DNA from: Candidatus Propionivibrio dominans | GTDB lineage: Bacteria; Pseudomonadota; Gammaproteobacteria; Burkholderiales; Rhodocyclaceae | NCBI GenBank assembly: GCA_016709335.1 | Contig: JADJNC010000010.1 | Coordinates: 62,001 to 126,000 of the forward strand | Direction: 5' to 3' | DNA length: 64,000 bases | Part shown: one piece after another, positions 38,845-47,060 of the stretch | Layout of the letters: every line of letters begins with the position of its first letter | Position numbering within the stretch: the first letter of the stretch is position 1 | The notes under the pieces: model-generated | The model's input: only the letters and a program-made list of their open reading frames with translations | What the model was told of the DNA's origin: nothing | Databases searched by the model: none | Translations under genes and position numbers: made by a program

Positions 38845-39494
38845 GCGTGCAGCCCGTCGGCGGTGAGATGCAGGACGCGATCCGCCGTCGCTGCGGCGTC
38901 CTGCGAATGAGTGACCAGGATACCGATGGCGCCGGCCTGACGGATGCGCTCGGCGAGCAGCGCCAGCACCCGCGCGCCGTTGGCCGGGTCCAGGTTGCCG
39001 GTCGGTTCGTCGGCGAGTACCAGACGCGGACGATGCACCAGCGCCCGCGCAATCGCCACGCGCTGCATCTCGCCGCCGGACAGTTCGCGCGGCCAGCTTG
39101 CGGCACGATCGCCGAGTCCGACCGCATCGAGTACCTGCTGCGCCGGTGCGTCGGCTGCCGCGCCGTCGAGACCCTGCAGCCACAGCGGCAGGGCCACGTT
39201 CTGGCGCACGCTGAGGTGCGGCAGAATGTGGAAAGCCTGGAAGACGAAGCCCAGCTTGTCGCGGCGCAGGCGGGTCAGCGCATCTTCGTCGAGCTGCGCG
39301 TAATCGCTGCCGTCGAGCGCCAGACGGCCGCCGTCGGGCCGGTCCAGCCCGGCGATCAGGTTGAGCAGCGTGGACTTGCCGACGCCGGATTCGCCGACGA
39401 TGGCCACGTACTCGCCCGCTTGCAGGCGCAGCGACACGTCACGCAGGACAATGCGCCCGTTGAACTGGCGCGAGAGGTTTTCAATTTCGAGCAT
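38841..39494 (-). CDS. ABC transporter ATP-binding protein, LolD/MacB type
   Basis: A 217-residue ATPase: Walker A GESGVGKST, Q-loop VFQAFHILPHLSV, signature LSGGEMQRVAIARAL, Walker B LVLADEPTGNLD, switch His in ILVTHSQDA. It is the first gene of the ATPase-permease-AttH operon and energises the FtsX-type permease. Related systems move lipids, lipoproteins or hydrophobic compounds from the inner membrane. The start ATG at 39494 begins MLEIENLSRQF, typical of the family. Confidence 0.9.
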   Translation of the reverse strand: MLEIENLSRQFNGRIVLRDVSLRLQAGEYVAIVGESGVGKSTLLNLIAGLDRPDGGRLALDGSDYAQLDEDALTRLRRDKLGFVFQAFHILPHLSVRQNVALPLWLQGLDGAAADAPAQQVLDAVGLGDRAASWPRELSGGEMQRVAIARALVHRPRLVLADEPTGNLDPANGARVLALLAERIRQAGAIGILVTHSQDAAATADRVLHLTADGLHA

Positions 39495-39559
39495 GAAAGG
39501 TAAGAGGCGTCCGCCTGCACTCGGTTCCGAGCGCCCGTAAAAATATCAATCCTGAAGAT

Positions 39560-39804
39560 GATTTACCACAGAGAACACGGAGAACACGGAGAAAAAACGC
39601 AAAGGGTGAGACGATTCTTTCTGTACACTTGGCGGTTTAGTGTTCTCTATCCACTATGGCTTTGGGCCACGTCGAGGGATGTCCTTTGGGAACGTTCAAG
39701 AAGCCGCTGAACAAGTATCAAACCGTCATTCCGGCGCAAGTCGGAATCCAGAAAAGTCAAGGCACTGGACACCGGCTTCCGCCGGCGTGACGGCCTATTC
39801 GGCG
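39560..39804. repeat. Interspersed repeats between ABC operon and panE
   Basis: Two elements lie here: a CACAGAGAACACGGAG-type repeat at about 39565-39610, and a third copy of the CATTCCGGCG hairpin repeat at 39704-39804 (ATTCCGGCG...GTCGGAATCCAG, then CACTGGACACCGGCTTCCGCC). No gene is seen between 39495 and 39828. Confidence 0.65.
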
Positions 39805-39828
39805 CTTCCTTTAAGCACTCTCAATCAA

Positions 39829-40734
39829 TCATTGGTCAATCGACGCCGAACGGCTTTCGAGCAGCTTGACCACCGTATGCAGGACGCGATTGACCGGCGT
39901 GGCGATACCCAGCGCCTCGCCCTGGCGCAGGACATGGCCGTTGATATGGTCGATCTCGCTACGCTTGCCGCGTGCCAGATCCTGCGCGGTCGATGAAAGC
40001 TGCGCCGGCATCGTGCGCGCGATGCGCTGCACGGCTTCCCACGTATCCCCCGGCACACTCACCCCGGCGGCCTGTGCCACGGCGAGGCACTCGTGCATCA
40101 CGTCGCGCATCAGCGCCTCGACGCCCTCACCCTGCACCAGACGGCCGTAGGGCAATTGCGTGATCGCCGACAGGGCGTTGTAGGCGCAATTGAGGATCAG
40201 CTTGGCCCACAGCTCGCCCCTCACGTTGTCGGAGACCTGCGCCGGCACCCCGGCTTCGGCAAACAGCTTCGCCAGTTCGTCGCTGGCGGGCGATGGTCCG
40301 ATCACCAGCTCGCCGCGTCCATGGTGTTTGACATGCCCCGGCCCGGCCATTTCGGTGGCGACATAGACCACCGTCGGGACGACTTCGCGCCCGAGCACCG
40401 CTTGCAGCCGCTCGGCATTGTCAACGCCGTTCTGCAAACTAAGGACGATCGCGTCGGTTTCAAGGTAAGGCGCCATCTGCGTTGCGGCGTTCGCGCTATC
40501 GGTCGACTTGACGCAGCAGAGCACAAGCTGTGCGCCCTGAACGCCGCTGGCGTCGGTGCTGGCGCGCATCGGCACCTGCGTCTGGAAAGCGTGTGTATCG
40601 AGATACAGTCCGGAGCGACGCACCGCTTCGACATGCGTCGGTCGACCGATCAGAACCACGTCATGGCCTGCGCGGGCCAGCATACCGCCGTAGTAGCAAC
40701 CCACCGCACCGGCACCCATCACGGCAATCTTCAT
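39829..40734 (-). CDS. panE: 2-Dehydropantoate 2-reductase (ketopantoate reductase)
   Basis: A 301-residue NADPH-dependent reductase of the ApbA/PanE family. It reduces ketopantoate to pantoate for coenzyme A synthesis. The N-terminal KIAVMGAGAVGCYYGGMLARAGHDV binds NADPH. VKSTDS, LQNGVDNAERL, and the catalytic Lys region ELWAKLILNCAYNALSAIT follow, with the C-terminal GKRSEIDHINGHV. The gene is monocistronic. Paralogues reduce other 2-oxo acids, so the exact substrate is probable but not proven. Confidence 0.88.
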   Translation of the reverse strand: MKIAVMGAGAVGCYYGGMLARAGHDVVLIGRPTHVEAVRRSGLYLDTHAFQTQVPMRASTDASGVQGAQLVLCCVKSTDSANAATQMAPYLETDAIVLSLQNGVDNAERLQAVLGREVVPTVVYVATEMAGPGHVKHHGRGELVIGPSPASDELAKLFAEAGVPAQVSDNVRGELWAKLILNCAYNALSAITQLPYGRLVQGEGVEALMRDVMHECLAVAQAAGVSVPGDTWEAVQRIARTMPAQLSSTAQDLARGKRSEIDHINGHVLRQGEALGIATPVNRVLHTVVKLLESRSASIDQ

Positions 40735-40849
40735 GGGGTTCGCTCCAGTCTTCTTCCCTGAGATACGCGCCCTACTCTCGTTGTCGCCCAGGACAGCGCA
40801 AGCTTCGCATTATTCCAAATGGGAAAAAAAGCGATACTCTTTAGCATGG

Positions 40850-41773
40850 TTAGAGACCAAGCTCACCTTCTTCAAAGTAGTCAGAGTCAATGCGCTTTAC
40901 GATGTATGAGGCAGAAACCGAAACCCCGACATCGAAGTCCATCATGAGGTTTGCTAGAAGTTGCCCGTCAATGAGCACAACTTTTGTATCGATGCGGGAG
41001 GCGTAGTCAATTGCCTCTGCTGTGTATGACGAAGTGGTGATGAATACCCCTTTCTTGGCACGCTGGCCTTGCAGCGCACCGACAAACTTTTGAACCTCCG
41101 GCCTCCCGACAGACCCTTGCCATCGCTTTGCCTGAATAAAGATGGTGTCCAACCCAAGACGGTCTTCCTTGATGATTCCGTCAATTCCGCCATCACCGCT
41201 CTGTCCGATTCGTTCGCCAGCATCTCGGCGTGAGCCGCCGTAACCCATCTTGACGAGAAGTTCGACCACAAGTCGTTCGAAGAAGGTTGGCGAGCATGTC
41301 AAAATTCGGGACAGAATATCTTGACCAAGGCTTAGTCGCAGGCTTTGGTGTGCCAGTTCAAGCGCCTCTTCCGGGGTCTGCTCTGTGGCAGGAACAACGG
41401 GCTCAGGTGCTGTTTCTTTATTGCTTCGAGGTGTATCTCGGAATACGATGAATTCGGGAAAACGCTCAAGAAAGCGAACATCAATTCGATCTGGATTATC
41501 GCCGAGTGTCTGCTTTCCTCGCGCCGTGATTCGCAATGCGCCTCTGCGCGGCGACTCCAACAGACAGGCTTTCTTGAGGTAGGAGTTTGCCCAGCCTACG
41601 CGATTATTAAAAATTGCTTGTTGGCCACTGGCCAGCAGTTCATTGCGTTCTGCCGAAGTCAATTGAAATTCGTTGGCAAGAACTTCAACAGCCTCTCGGG
41701 TTGTGTGATCGTTGCCGTCGGAAGCGAAACGAAGTAGCGGCAACATCAGCGATTGATAGTCAGGGATTGGCAT
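40850..41773 (-). CDS. mrr: Mrr-like restriction endonuclease (type IV, modification-dependent)
   Basis: A 307-residue protein with an N-terminal Mrr_N-type winged-helix domain (MLPLLRFASDGNDHTTREAV, GWANSYLKKACLLESPRRG, ITARGKQTL). A C-terminal PD-(D/E)xK nuclease domain follows (FFERLVVELLVKMGYGG, GDGGIDGIIKEDRLGLDTIFIQAKRW) with D and Q-x-K catalytic residues, then VQKFVGALQGQRAKKGVFITTS. Mrr enzymes cut methylated foreign DNA. No methylase accompanies it, as expected for type IV. HicAB lies next to it, so this is a small defence/stability island. Confidence 0.9.
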   Translation of the reverse strand: MPIPDYQSLMLPLLRFASDGNDHTTREAVEVLANEFQLTSAERNELLASGQQAIFNNRVGWANSYLKKACLLESPRRGALRITARGKQTLGDNPDRIDVRFLERFPEFIVFRDTPRSNKETAPEPVVPATEQTPEEALELAHQSLRLSLGQDILSRILTCSPTFFERLVVELLVKMGYGGSRRDAGERIGQSGDGGIDGIIKEDRLGLDTIFIQAKRWQGSVGRPEVQKFVGALQGQRAKKGVFITTSSYTAEAIDYASRIDTKVVLIDGQLLANLMMDFDVGVSVSASYIVKRIDSDYFEEGELGL

Positions 41774-41804
41774 ACGTGGCTCGATAGGATTTTCAGTATT
41801 TTAG

Positions 41805-41858
41805 GGGGTCGAAGTCATTTGATAATTGGTGCCCTGGTTTTTTAATGAATATGACCCC
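41805..41858. repeat. Degenerate inverted repeat downstream of hicB
   Basis: GGGGTC plus a nearby TCATT at 41805-41819 face the complement (AATGA...GACCCC) at 41844-41858. Such imperfect ends can be remnants of a mobile element. No transposase or target duplication is visible. The rest of 41774-41962 holds no supported gene. Confidence 0.35.
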
Positions 41859-41962
41859 TTTGGTTCGATCTACCCACGGGGGCGCGGGGCCAACTTGGTA
41901 TGGACCCACTTCGCCGGGGCGGAAAACAAGCCCAAGGCGGTCTAAAGTTGAGCGCATCCAAC

Positions 41963-42355
41963 CTACCGCATAGCCAACCGTGCGGCCTCGGCCAGAAAAC
42001 CAGAGCGCGACTCGCCATGCGCTTTGGCGTAGGTGTCGATCTTCGCCAGCAAACGGCGCGGCAGGGTGATGTTGATCTTCTCGGCGCGCCCCTCGAAGCG
42101 GAACACATCCACCTCAACCGTCGCCCACACACCATCGGCAAAGTCGGGATTTTCTCGATGCTTGGCAATGGCCTTGGGAACCGGCACATCACCGCCGTCC
42201 TCGACCATCCCTTCCAGATGCAGGTCAATGGCCTCCAGCACGGAATCCAGCGCTGAGTCAAAGGTATCGCCCGACGAGAAGCAGCCGGGAAGATCGGGCA
42301 CCGTCACGCCGAAGCGGACACCATCATCAGAATGCAACACCACGGGAAAACGCAT
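41963..42355 (-). CDS. hicB: HicB-family antitoxin
   Basis: A 130-residue antitoxin. The N-terminal HicB fold (VVLHSDDGVRFGVTVPDLPGCFSSGDTFDSALDSVLEAI) is followed by a C-terminal ribbon-helix-helix-like DNA-binding part (INITLPRRLLAKIDTYAKAHGESRSGFLAEAARLAM). It neutralises HicA and represses the operon. It starts 9 bases after hicA in the same direction. The C-terminal DNA-binding region fits the palindrome found over the hicA promoter. Confidence 0.92.
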   Translation of the reverse strand: MRFPVVLHSDDGVRFGVTVPDLPGCFSSGDTFDSALDSVLEAIDLHLEGMVEDGGDVPVPKAIAKHRENPDFADGVWATVEVDVFRFEGRAEKINITLPRRLLAKIDTYAKAHGESRSGFLAEAARLAMR

Positions 42356-42364
42356 GATCTTCTC

Positions 42365-42547
42365 CTATTTCCAACCCGCCTGCTTCTTGATGCTGTTCAG
42401 CGTACCGGCGGGGATGTCGCTGTCAGGGTGCTTGATGGTCACTAAGCCCGGCTTCGCAGAATGCTTGAACTGGTGATGTGAGTTTTTGACCCGCGCCAGA
42501 AACCAGCCATCGGCTTCCAGTTGCTTGATGATTTGTTTGCTGTCCAT
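42365..42547 (-). CDS. hicA: HicA-family mRNA interferase toxin
   Basis: A 60-residue toxin with the dsRBD-like HicA fold: MDSKQIIKQLEADGWFLARV, catalytic His region NSHHQFKH (H24/H25), and IPAGTLNSIKKQAG. It cleaves mRNA when HicB is lost. The ATG at 42547 matches the family start; the frame extends upstream only through promoter sequence. The predicted -10 lies just 7 bases ahead of the ATG, so the message may be leaderless. No Shine-Dalgarno sequence is seen. Confidence 0.92.
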   Translation of the reverse strand: MDSKQIIKQLEADGWFLARVKNSHHQFKHSAKPGLVTIKHPDSDIPAGTLNSIKKQAGWK

Positions 42548-42548
42548 G

Positions 42549-42582
42549 GTGGTTATTATAACCACTTAAAAAATAGAGACAA
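42549..42582 (-). promoter_or_regulatory. hicAB promoter with palindromic operator over the -10
   Basis: On the minus strand: -35 TTGTCT (42577-42582), 16-base spacer, -10 TATAAT (42555-42560). The palindrome GTGGTTAT-A-ATAACCAC (42549-42565, 8-base arms) covers the -10 and is the obvious candidate operator for HicB/HicAB autorepression. Confidence 0.75.
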
Positions 42583-42741
42583 CACTATAAACATCCAACG
42601 GGAAGTCCCTTCCGATTGGCGAGGTCTAATCGTGATAGGAAGAAGCCTCAAGGCCCCTACCTCCCACGCCGAGTCCCCGACCATTGCCAGTTACTTCGGA
42701 GTAGAGCAAACTCACTCGTCCCCGGCGGAATGGAGTCTGCA

Positions 42742-44121
42742 ATGTCGCTAAGCGCTGTCGTCGGCACCCGGCGCTACATTTTTACCGATCTTAAGTATTT
42801 GTTGGCGAAAGCCAGCCCGGAGCGCTCGGGTGACGCTCTGGCCGGCATCATCGCCGAGAGCGCTGCCGAGCGCATGGCAGCGCGCACGATCCTGGCCGAT
42901 ATGCCTTTGCGGCGCTTTCTCGACGAGGCGCTGATTCCCTACGAAATCGACGAAGTGACGCGGCTGATCGTCGATAGCCACGAATCGGCGGCCTTTGCCC
43001 CCCTGGCCGCGCTGACGGTAGGCGAATTCAGAGAGTGGCTGCTGGCGGATTCTGCCGACGCCGTGCAACTGGCGGCTGTCGCCGCCGGCATTACACCGGA
43101 AATGGCTGCGGCGGTGAGCAAGTTGATGCGTAATCAGGATCTCATCGCCGTCGCCCGCAAATGCCGGGTGGTGACCGCCTTCCGTGACACCATCGGCCTG
43201 CCGGGGCGGCTGGCGGTGCGCTTGCAGCCCAACCATCCGACCGACGACGCCCGCGGCATCACCGCCGCACTGCTCGATGGGCTGATGTACGGCGTCGGCG
43301 ATGCGCTGATCGGCATCAATCCGGCGTCGGACAGCCCGTCGGCGTTGACCACCTTGTGGCTGATGCTCGACGAGTTGATCGGGCGTTTTCAGATTCCGAC
43401 CCAGTCCTGCGTGCTGACCCATGTCAGCAACCAGATCCGCGCCATGGAGATGGGTGTTCCGCTCGATCTGGTCTTCCAGTCCGTGGCGGGAAGCGAGGCC
43501 GCCAATACGGGTTTCGGAATCAATCTGGCGATGCTGCAGGAAGCGCGCGAGGCGGCGCTGGCGTTGAAGCGCGGCACCGTCGGCGATAACGTGATGTATT
43601 TCGAGACGGGCCAGGGCAGCGCCCTGTCGGCCAATGCCCACCACGGCGTCGACCAGCAGACCTGCGAGGCGCGCGCCTATGCCGAGGCGCGCCATTTCAA
43701 GCCGCTGCTGGTCAATACGGTGGTCGGCTTCATCGGGCCGGAATATCTTTACAACGGCAAGCAGATCATCCGCGCCGGGCTCGAGGACCACTTCTGCGGC
43801 AAGCTGCTCGGGCTGCCCATGGGTTGCGACATCTGTTACACCAACCACGCCGAGGTCGACCAGGACGACATGGACAGCCTGCTGGTGCTGCTCGGAAGCG
43901 CCGGGGTGAATTTCATCATGGGTGTTCCCGGTGCCGACGACATCATGCTCAACTACCAGAGCACGTCGTTCCATGACCAGCTCTTCGTGCGCCGCGTGCT
44001 TGGCTTGAAGCGGGCGCCGGAGTTCGAGTCCTGGTTGCAGGCGATGGGTCTGAGCGACCCGGCGGGCGAATTATTGCCCGCCCGTGCCGATCATCGGCTG
44101 TTGACCGGATTACCGGCTTGA
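42742..44121 (+). CDS. eutB: Ethanolamine ammonia-lyase large subunit
   Basis: A 459-residue EutB that, with EutC and adenosylcobalamin, converts ethanolamine to acetaldehyde and ammonia. Conserved stretches include LMRNQDLIAVARKCRVVTAFRDTIGL, LQPNHPTDD, GINPASDS, THVSNQIRAMEMG, FQSVAGSEAAN, FETGQGSALSANAHHGVDQQT, and DICYTNHAEVDQDDMD. GGAG six bases before the ATG at 42742 fixes the start. It is followed directly by eutC. No microcompartment shell or EutA reactivase gene is near. Confidence 0.96.
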   Translation: MSLSAVVGTRRYIFTDLKYLLAKASPERSGDALAGIIAESAAERMAARTILADMPLRRFLDEALIPYEIDEVTRLIVDSHESAAFAPLAALTVGEFREWLLADSADAVQLAAVAAGITPEMAAAVSKLMRNQDLIAVARKCRVVTAFRDTIGLPGRLAVRLQPNHPTDDARGITAALLDGLMYGVGDALIGINPASDSPSALTTLWLMLDELIGRFQIPTQSCVLTHVSNQIRAMEMGVPLDLVFQSVAGSEAANTGFGINLAMLQEAREAALALKRGTVGDNVMYFETGQGSALSANAHHGVDQQTCEARAYAEARHFKPLLVNTVVGFIGPEYLYNGKQIIRAGLEDHFCGKLLGLPMGCDICYTNHAEVDQDDMDSLLVLLGSAGVNFIMGVPGADDIMLNYQSTSFHDQLFVRRVLGLKRAPEFESWLQAMGLSDPAGELLPARADHRLLTGLPA

Positions 44122-44126
44122 CTGGC

Positions 44127-44903
44127 ATGAGGTCATTGATCCGCCCTGATCCCTGGCACAGACTGGCGGCCCTGACGCCGGCACGCATTGCCCTCGGCCG
44201 TGCGGGGAGCAGCCTGCCGACCCGCGCCATTCTGGAATTCGACCTGGCCCATGCGCTGGCACGCGATGCGGTGCATCAGCCGCTCGATCTGGCCGAACTG
44301 GCGGCGCACTGGCGGGCTGCCGGGGGTGAGGATGCGCTCGTGGTTCGCAGCCGGGCACGCGACCGAACGACCTATCTGCAACGCCCGGACCTCGGCCGCC
44401 GGCTGGACAAGGATAGCGCCGAAAACCTGGCCGCTCAGGCGGGTAATCAAGATCTCGCCATCGTGCTGGCCGATGGTTTGTCTGCCCCCGCCGTTCAGCG
44501 TCATGCCCTCCCGGTCGTGCATGCGCTGATGCCCTTGCTCGAAGGCCTGCGCGTCGCCCCTCTCGTGCTGGCCGAGCAGGGCCGGGTTGCCCTTGGCGAC
44601 GAGATCGGCGCCTTGTTGAGGGTGCGCCTGCTGCTGATCCTGCTCGGCGAACGTCCCGGCTTGTCCGCCCCCGACAGCCTCGGCGCTTACCTGACCTTTG
44701 CCCCACAGCTCGGGCGACGGGATGCGGAGCGCAACTGCGTCTCGAATATCCGCGACGAAGGATTGCCGCCTGCCGCGGCCGCTAAGAAACTGGCCTGGCT
44801 AATCCGCGAGTCACTGACCCGTAATCTCACTGGCGTGGAACTCAAGGACGAGAGCGCAATGGGTCAGTTGGAGACTCTGCCGACAAGTCACAGCGCGTTG
44901 TAA
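44127..44903 (+). CDS. eutC: Ethanolamine ammonia-lyase small subunit
   Basis: A 258-residue EutC: TPARIALGRAGSSLPTRAILEFDLAHALARDAVH, DLAIVLADGLSAPAVQRHA, LGDEIGALLRVRLLLILLGERPGLSAPDSLGAYLTF, RNCVSNIRDEGLPPAAAAKKLAWLI. It binds cobalamin together with EutB. The ATG at 44127 is five bases after the eutB stop; a TTG at 44118 is a possible alternative. Its last 16 bases overlap the convergent glycosyltransferase gene. Confidence 0.94.
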   Translation: MRSLIRPDPWHRLAALTPARIALGRAGSSLPTRAILEFDLAHALARDAVHQPLDLAELAAHWRAAGGEDALVVRSRARDRTTYLQRPDLGRRLDKDSAENLAAQAGNQDLAIVLADGLSAPAVQRHALPVVHALMPLLEGLRVAPLVLAEQGRVALGDEIGALLRVRLLLILLGERPGLSAPDSLGAYLTFAPQLGRRDAERNCVSNIRDEGLPPAAAAKKLAWLIRESLTRNLTGVELKDESAMGQLETLPTSHSAL

Positions 44904-45652
44904 TGCGCCTTCACTAGCTGTACAACCGTCGCCACTTTGCCGGCATGATTGGCTCGCAATGAAAGCATCTGCCAAGTTTGCGAAATCAGCAGGGCAGGAT
45001 AAACCACTCGCAATAAATCGGCGATCATTCGCCATTCCGCTCGAATCCCTTTCCAGTATCCGAGTTTTTCAGTTTTCCTCGATTGTGTAACCTGATGCCA
45101 ATGCGCTACCGAGATAGAAAGCTGACGGGCAATAATTATTCGGTTCATGAAGACCTCGATACCGAATCGAGGCAGTTCAAAAATCTCGTCGAGCGCATCG
45201 CTCAAAAGTTCCTTGCTGATTACCCGTTCGCCGGAGACGAAATCGAGACCTATGGCGCGGAATATCAACAGGCTATTCTTTCGCAGACTCAAACTAACGC
45301 CCGTCTTGCCTGACAGAACGGGTGTGGCCAGTTTTGTCAGGTATTCAGCGGTAAGTCCCTTGAGGTCCGCATCAAGAAGCATGAGAAAGTTGCTTTGAGC
45401 CTTGGCGATGCCGGTTGCCATGGCGAAGCTTTTGCCTTGATTCTCGGTGTAAGAGATGAGTCTTACCGACGGAAAACGCTTGACGACCTTGGCTGTGTCG
45501 TCGGTCGAACCATCATCCACTACGATGACCTCTTGTAATAAGGGATGCACAGAAGCGACCGCAAGTACGGCTGCAATTCTCGGCGCTTCGTTGAAAGCAC
45601 CAATGATGCAGGATATTCCGTCATTGACACCTTGCGTCGAACTTCTGCGCAT
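44888..45652 (-). CDS. Family 2 glycosyltransferase
   Basis: A 254-residue GT-A glycosyltransferase: GISCIIGAFNEAPRIAAVL, EVIVVDDGSTDDTAKVV, NQGKSFAMATGIAKAQSNFLMLLDADLKGL (with the metal-binding DAD motif). No multi-helix membrane domain is present, so it resembles dolichyl-phosphate-mannose-synthase-like or single-sugar transferases. AGGGG about 8 bases upstream supports the ATG at 45652. It stands alone, without polysaccharide genes, and overlaps eutC tail to tail. Substrate unknown. Confidence 0.82.
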   Translation of the reverse strand: MRRSSTQGVNDGISCIIGAFNEAPRIAAVLAVASVHPLLQEVIVVDDGSTDDTAKVVKRFPSVRLISYTENQGKSFAMATGIAKAQSNFLMLLDADLKGLTAEYLTKLATPVLSGKTGVSLSLRKNSLLIFRAIGLDFVSGERVISKELLSDALDEIFELPRFGIEVFMNRIIIARQLSISVAHWHQVTQSRKTEKLGYWKGIRAEWRMIADLLRVVYPALLISQTWQMLSLRANHAGKVATVVQLVKAHYNAL

Positions 45653-45848
45653 AAAAAAACCCCTGACGGAATGTGGATTAGCTTCGAGTTGCCGTATCAA
45701 CCGATCTGAGTATGGTGTCAGGTCTCTATTACGTTTTCGTGAATGGATAGACCATTCGGTCTATGGATCGTCAGGTTTTGTTCGGCACCTACTTTGCTCA
45801 GGTGGACAACAATTGACAAGGGGTAAATGCGAGAGGACTTCACCCAAG

Positions 45849-46618
45849 TCAAAGATGCTGGCACGCGGCATCGATCAGATGGCGGGAAATGCTCACCGGG
45901 TCAGGCAACAGGGGCAGTGCGTTGCGTGAAAACCATTGTGCCGCTTCGATTTCCTGGGGATCGGGGGTGATGGTTCCTCCAGCGTAGTCGGCCAGGAATG
46001 CCGCCATCAGGGAATTTGGAAAAGGCCACGACTGGCTGCGAAAAAGCGCAGATTGGTGATCTCGATTCCCACTTCTTCGCGCACTTCACGGATTACACAT
46101 TGCTCCAGGGTTTCGCCGGCTTCGACAAAGCCGGCCAGGGCGCTGAAGACACCGGGCTTGAAATGCGGGCTGCGCGCCAGCAACAGTTCGTCACCGCGCT
46201 GGATCACCACCATCACCGCCGGCGTAATTCTTGGGAAGGCGAGCAGACCGCAGGCCGGGCATGACATGGCAAACTCCCCGGATTTCATTTCGGTCGGGGT
46301 GCCGCAGCCGCCGCAATAGCGGTGGTTTTTCTTCCAGTCCAGGAGTTGCGTTGCGCGACCGGCCAGCGCAAAGGCCTCGGCGCCCGCCCGGCCGTAAAGG
46401 CGCCCGACGGTCATCGGTTCTCCCGAAACATTGTCCGGGAGCCGCTCGACTTCGACCGCGAAGCAAGGCTGTCCTTGCCATTCCCCAATCAGCAGGGCGT
46501 CTCCGGGATTGCCGAAATCGGCTGCCTGTCCGTACGGGAAAACAGATTCCGGAGCGTGGTCAATTGCAGTGAGCACTTGATTGCCGCAGCGCAGCAGCCA
46601 GAAGCCTGATTCGTTCAT
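45849..46618 (-). CDS. nudC: NADH pyrophosphatase NudC, frameshifted
   Basis: A Nudix hydrolase that cleaves NAD(H) and may remove NAD caps from RNA. The zinc ribbon is complete ([26 protein letters not shown]), followed by [11 protein letters not shown] and the Nudix box [24 protein letters not shown]. Just after it, near 46040, one base is missing. The next frame gives the NudC-typical [14 protein letters not shown] and ends at 45849. AGGAA precedes the ATG at 46618. A sequencing error is likelier than a true pseudogene. Confidence 0.85.
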
Positions 46619-46710
46619 GGTGATTCCTGGTTTGATCTGTGGGATTGTAATGATTTTGAAACTGCACGGGGTTGATGCCTGCAAACCCCTTTTCCACTTG
46701 AGTAATCGAG

Positions 46711-46832
46711 TAGGTCGGGTTAGCGCAGCGTCCCCAGGAGGATTTGCTTCGCAGCATAACCCGACCAGTGATGCCGCCCCGATGTCGGGTTAGTAGGAAA
46801 TCCTTTAGGGACGCTGCGCTAACCCGACCTAC
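46711..46832. repeat. TAGGTCGGG hairpin repeat pair with core modules
   Basis: Two inverted copies of the TAGGTCGGGTTAGC...AACCCGAC element. The left one (46711-46765) holds the core module at 46730-46755; the right one (46784-46832) has a decayed core. A trailing block at about 46869-46905 (AAAATCAGGAAGTTATTTCC...) also recurs at about 50633-50667. Confidence 0.75.
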
Positions 46833-46992
46833 GATGTGATACCTGCACCTACCTAATTCAACTTTAATGCAAAATCAGGAAGTTATTTCCTAGTCGTTCC
46901 TAAGCCACATGCTGTTACACAATGGCGACAAAGGACAAACAGACGCAGAGGTCGAGGGCGAGATAAAGTCTGTTCGTCGAATCAACCCCTCC

Positions 46993-47050
46993 TCTCGAAA
47001 TCCCCTTTCGAGATTTCAATCCCTGCCACTCACATGGCGGGGATTTTTTT
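46993..47050 (+). ncRNA. Candidate small RNA 3' end with intrinsic terminator
   Basis: A perfect 8-base-pair hairpin TCTCGAAA-TCCCC-TTTCGAGA (46993-47013) is followed by a strong terminator stem AATCCCTGCCA/TGGCGGGGATT with T7 (47018-47050), reading rightwards. No rightward gene lies upstream (nudC and the cupin gene both run leftwards). The terminator is therefore orphaned and may end a small RNA starting within about 46870-46990. The 5' end and promoter are not resolved. Confidence 0.4.
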
Positions 47051-47060
47051 GTCCCTAAAC

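Noticed and set aside
41842..42261. A 139-codon frame opposite and overlapping hicB.
   Set aside because: Same-strand shadow of hicB in another frame with Arg/Pro-rich nonsense composition.
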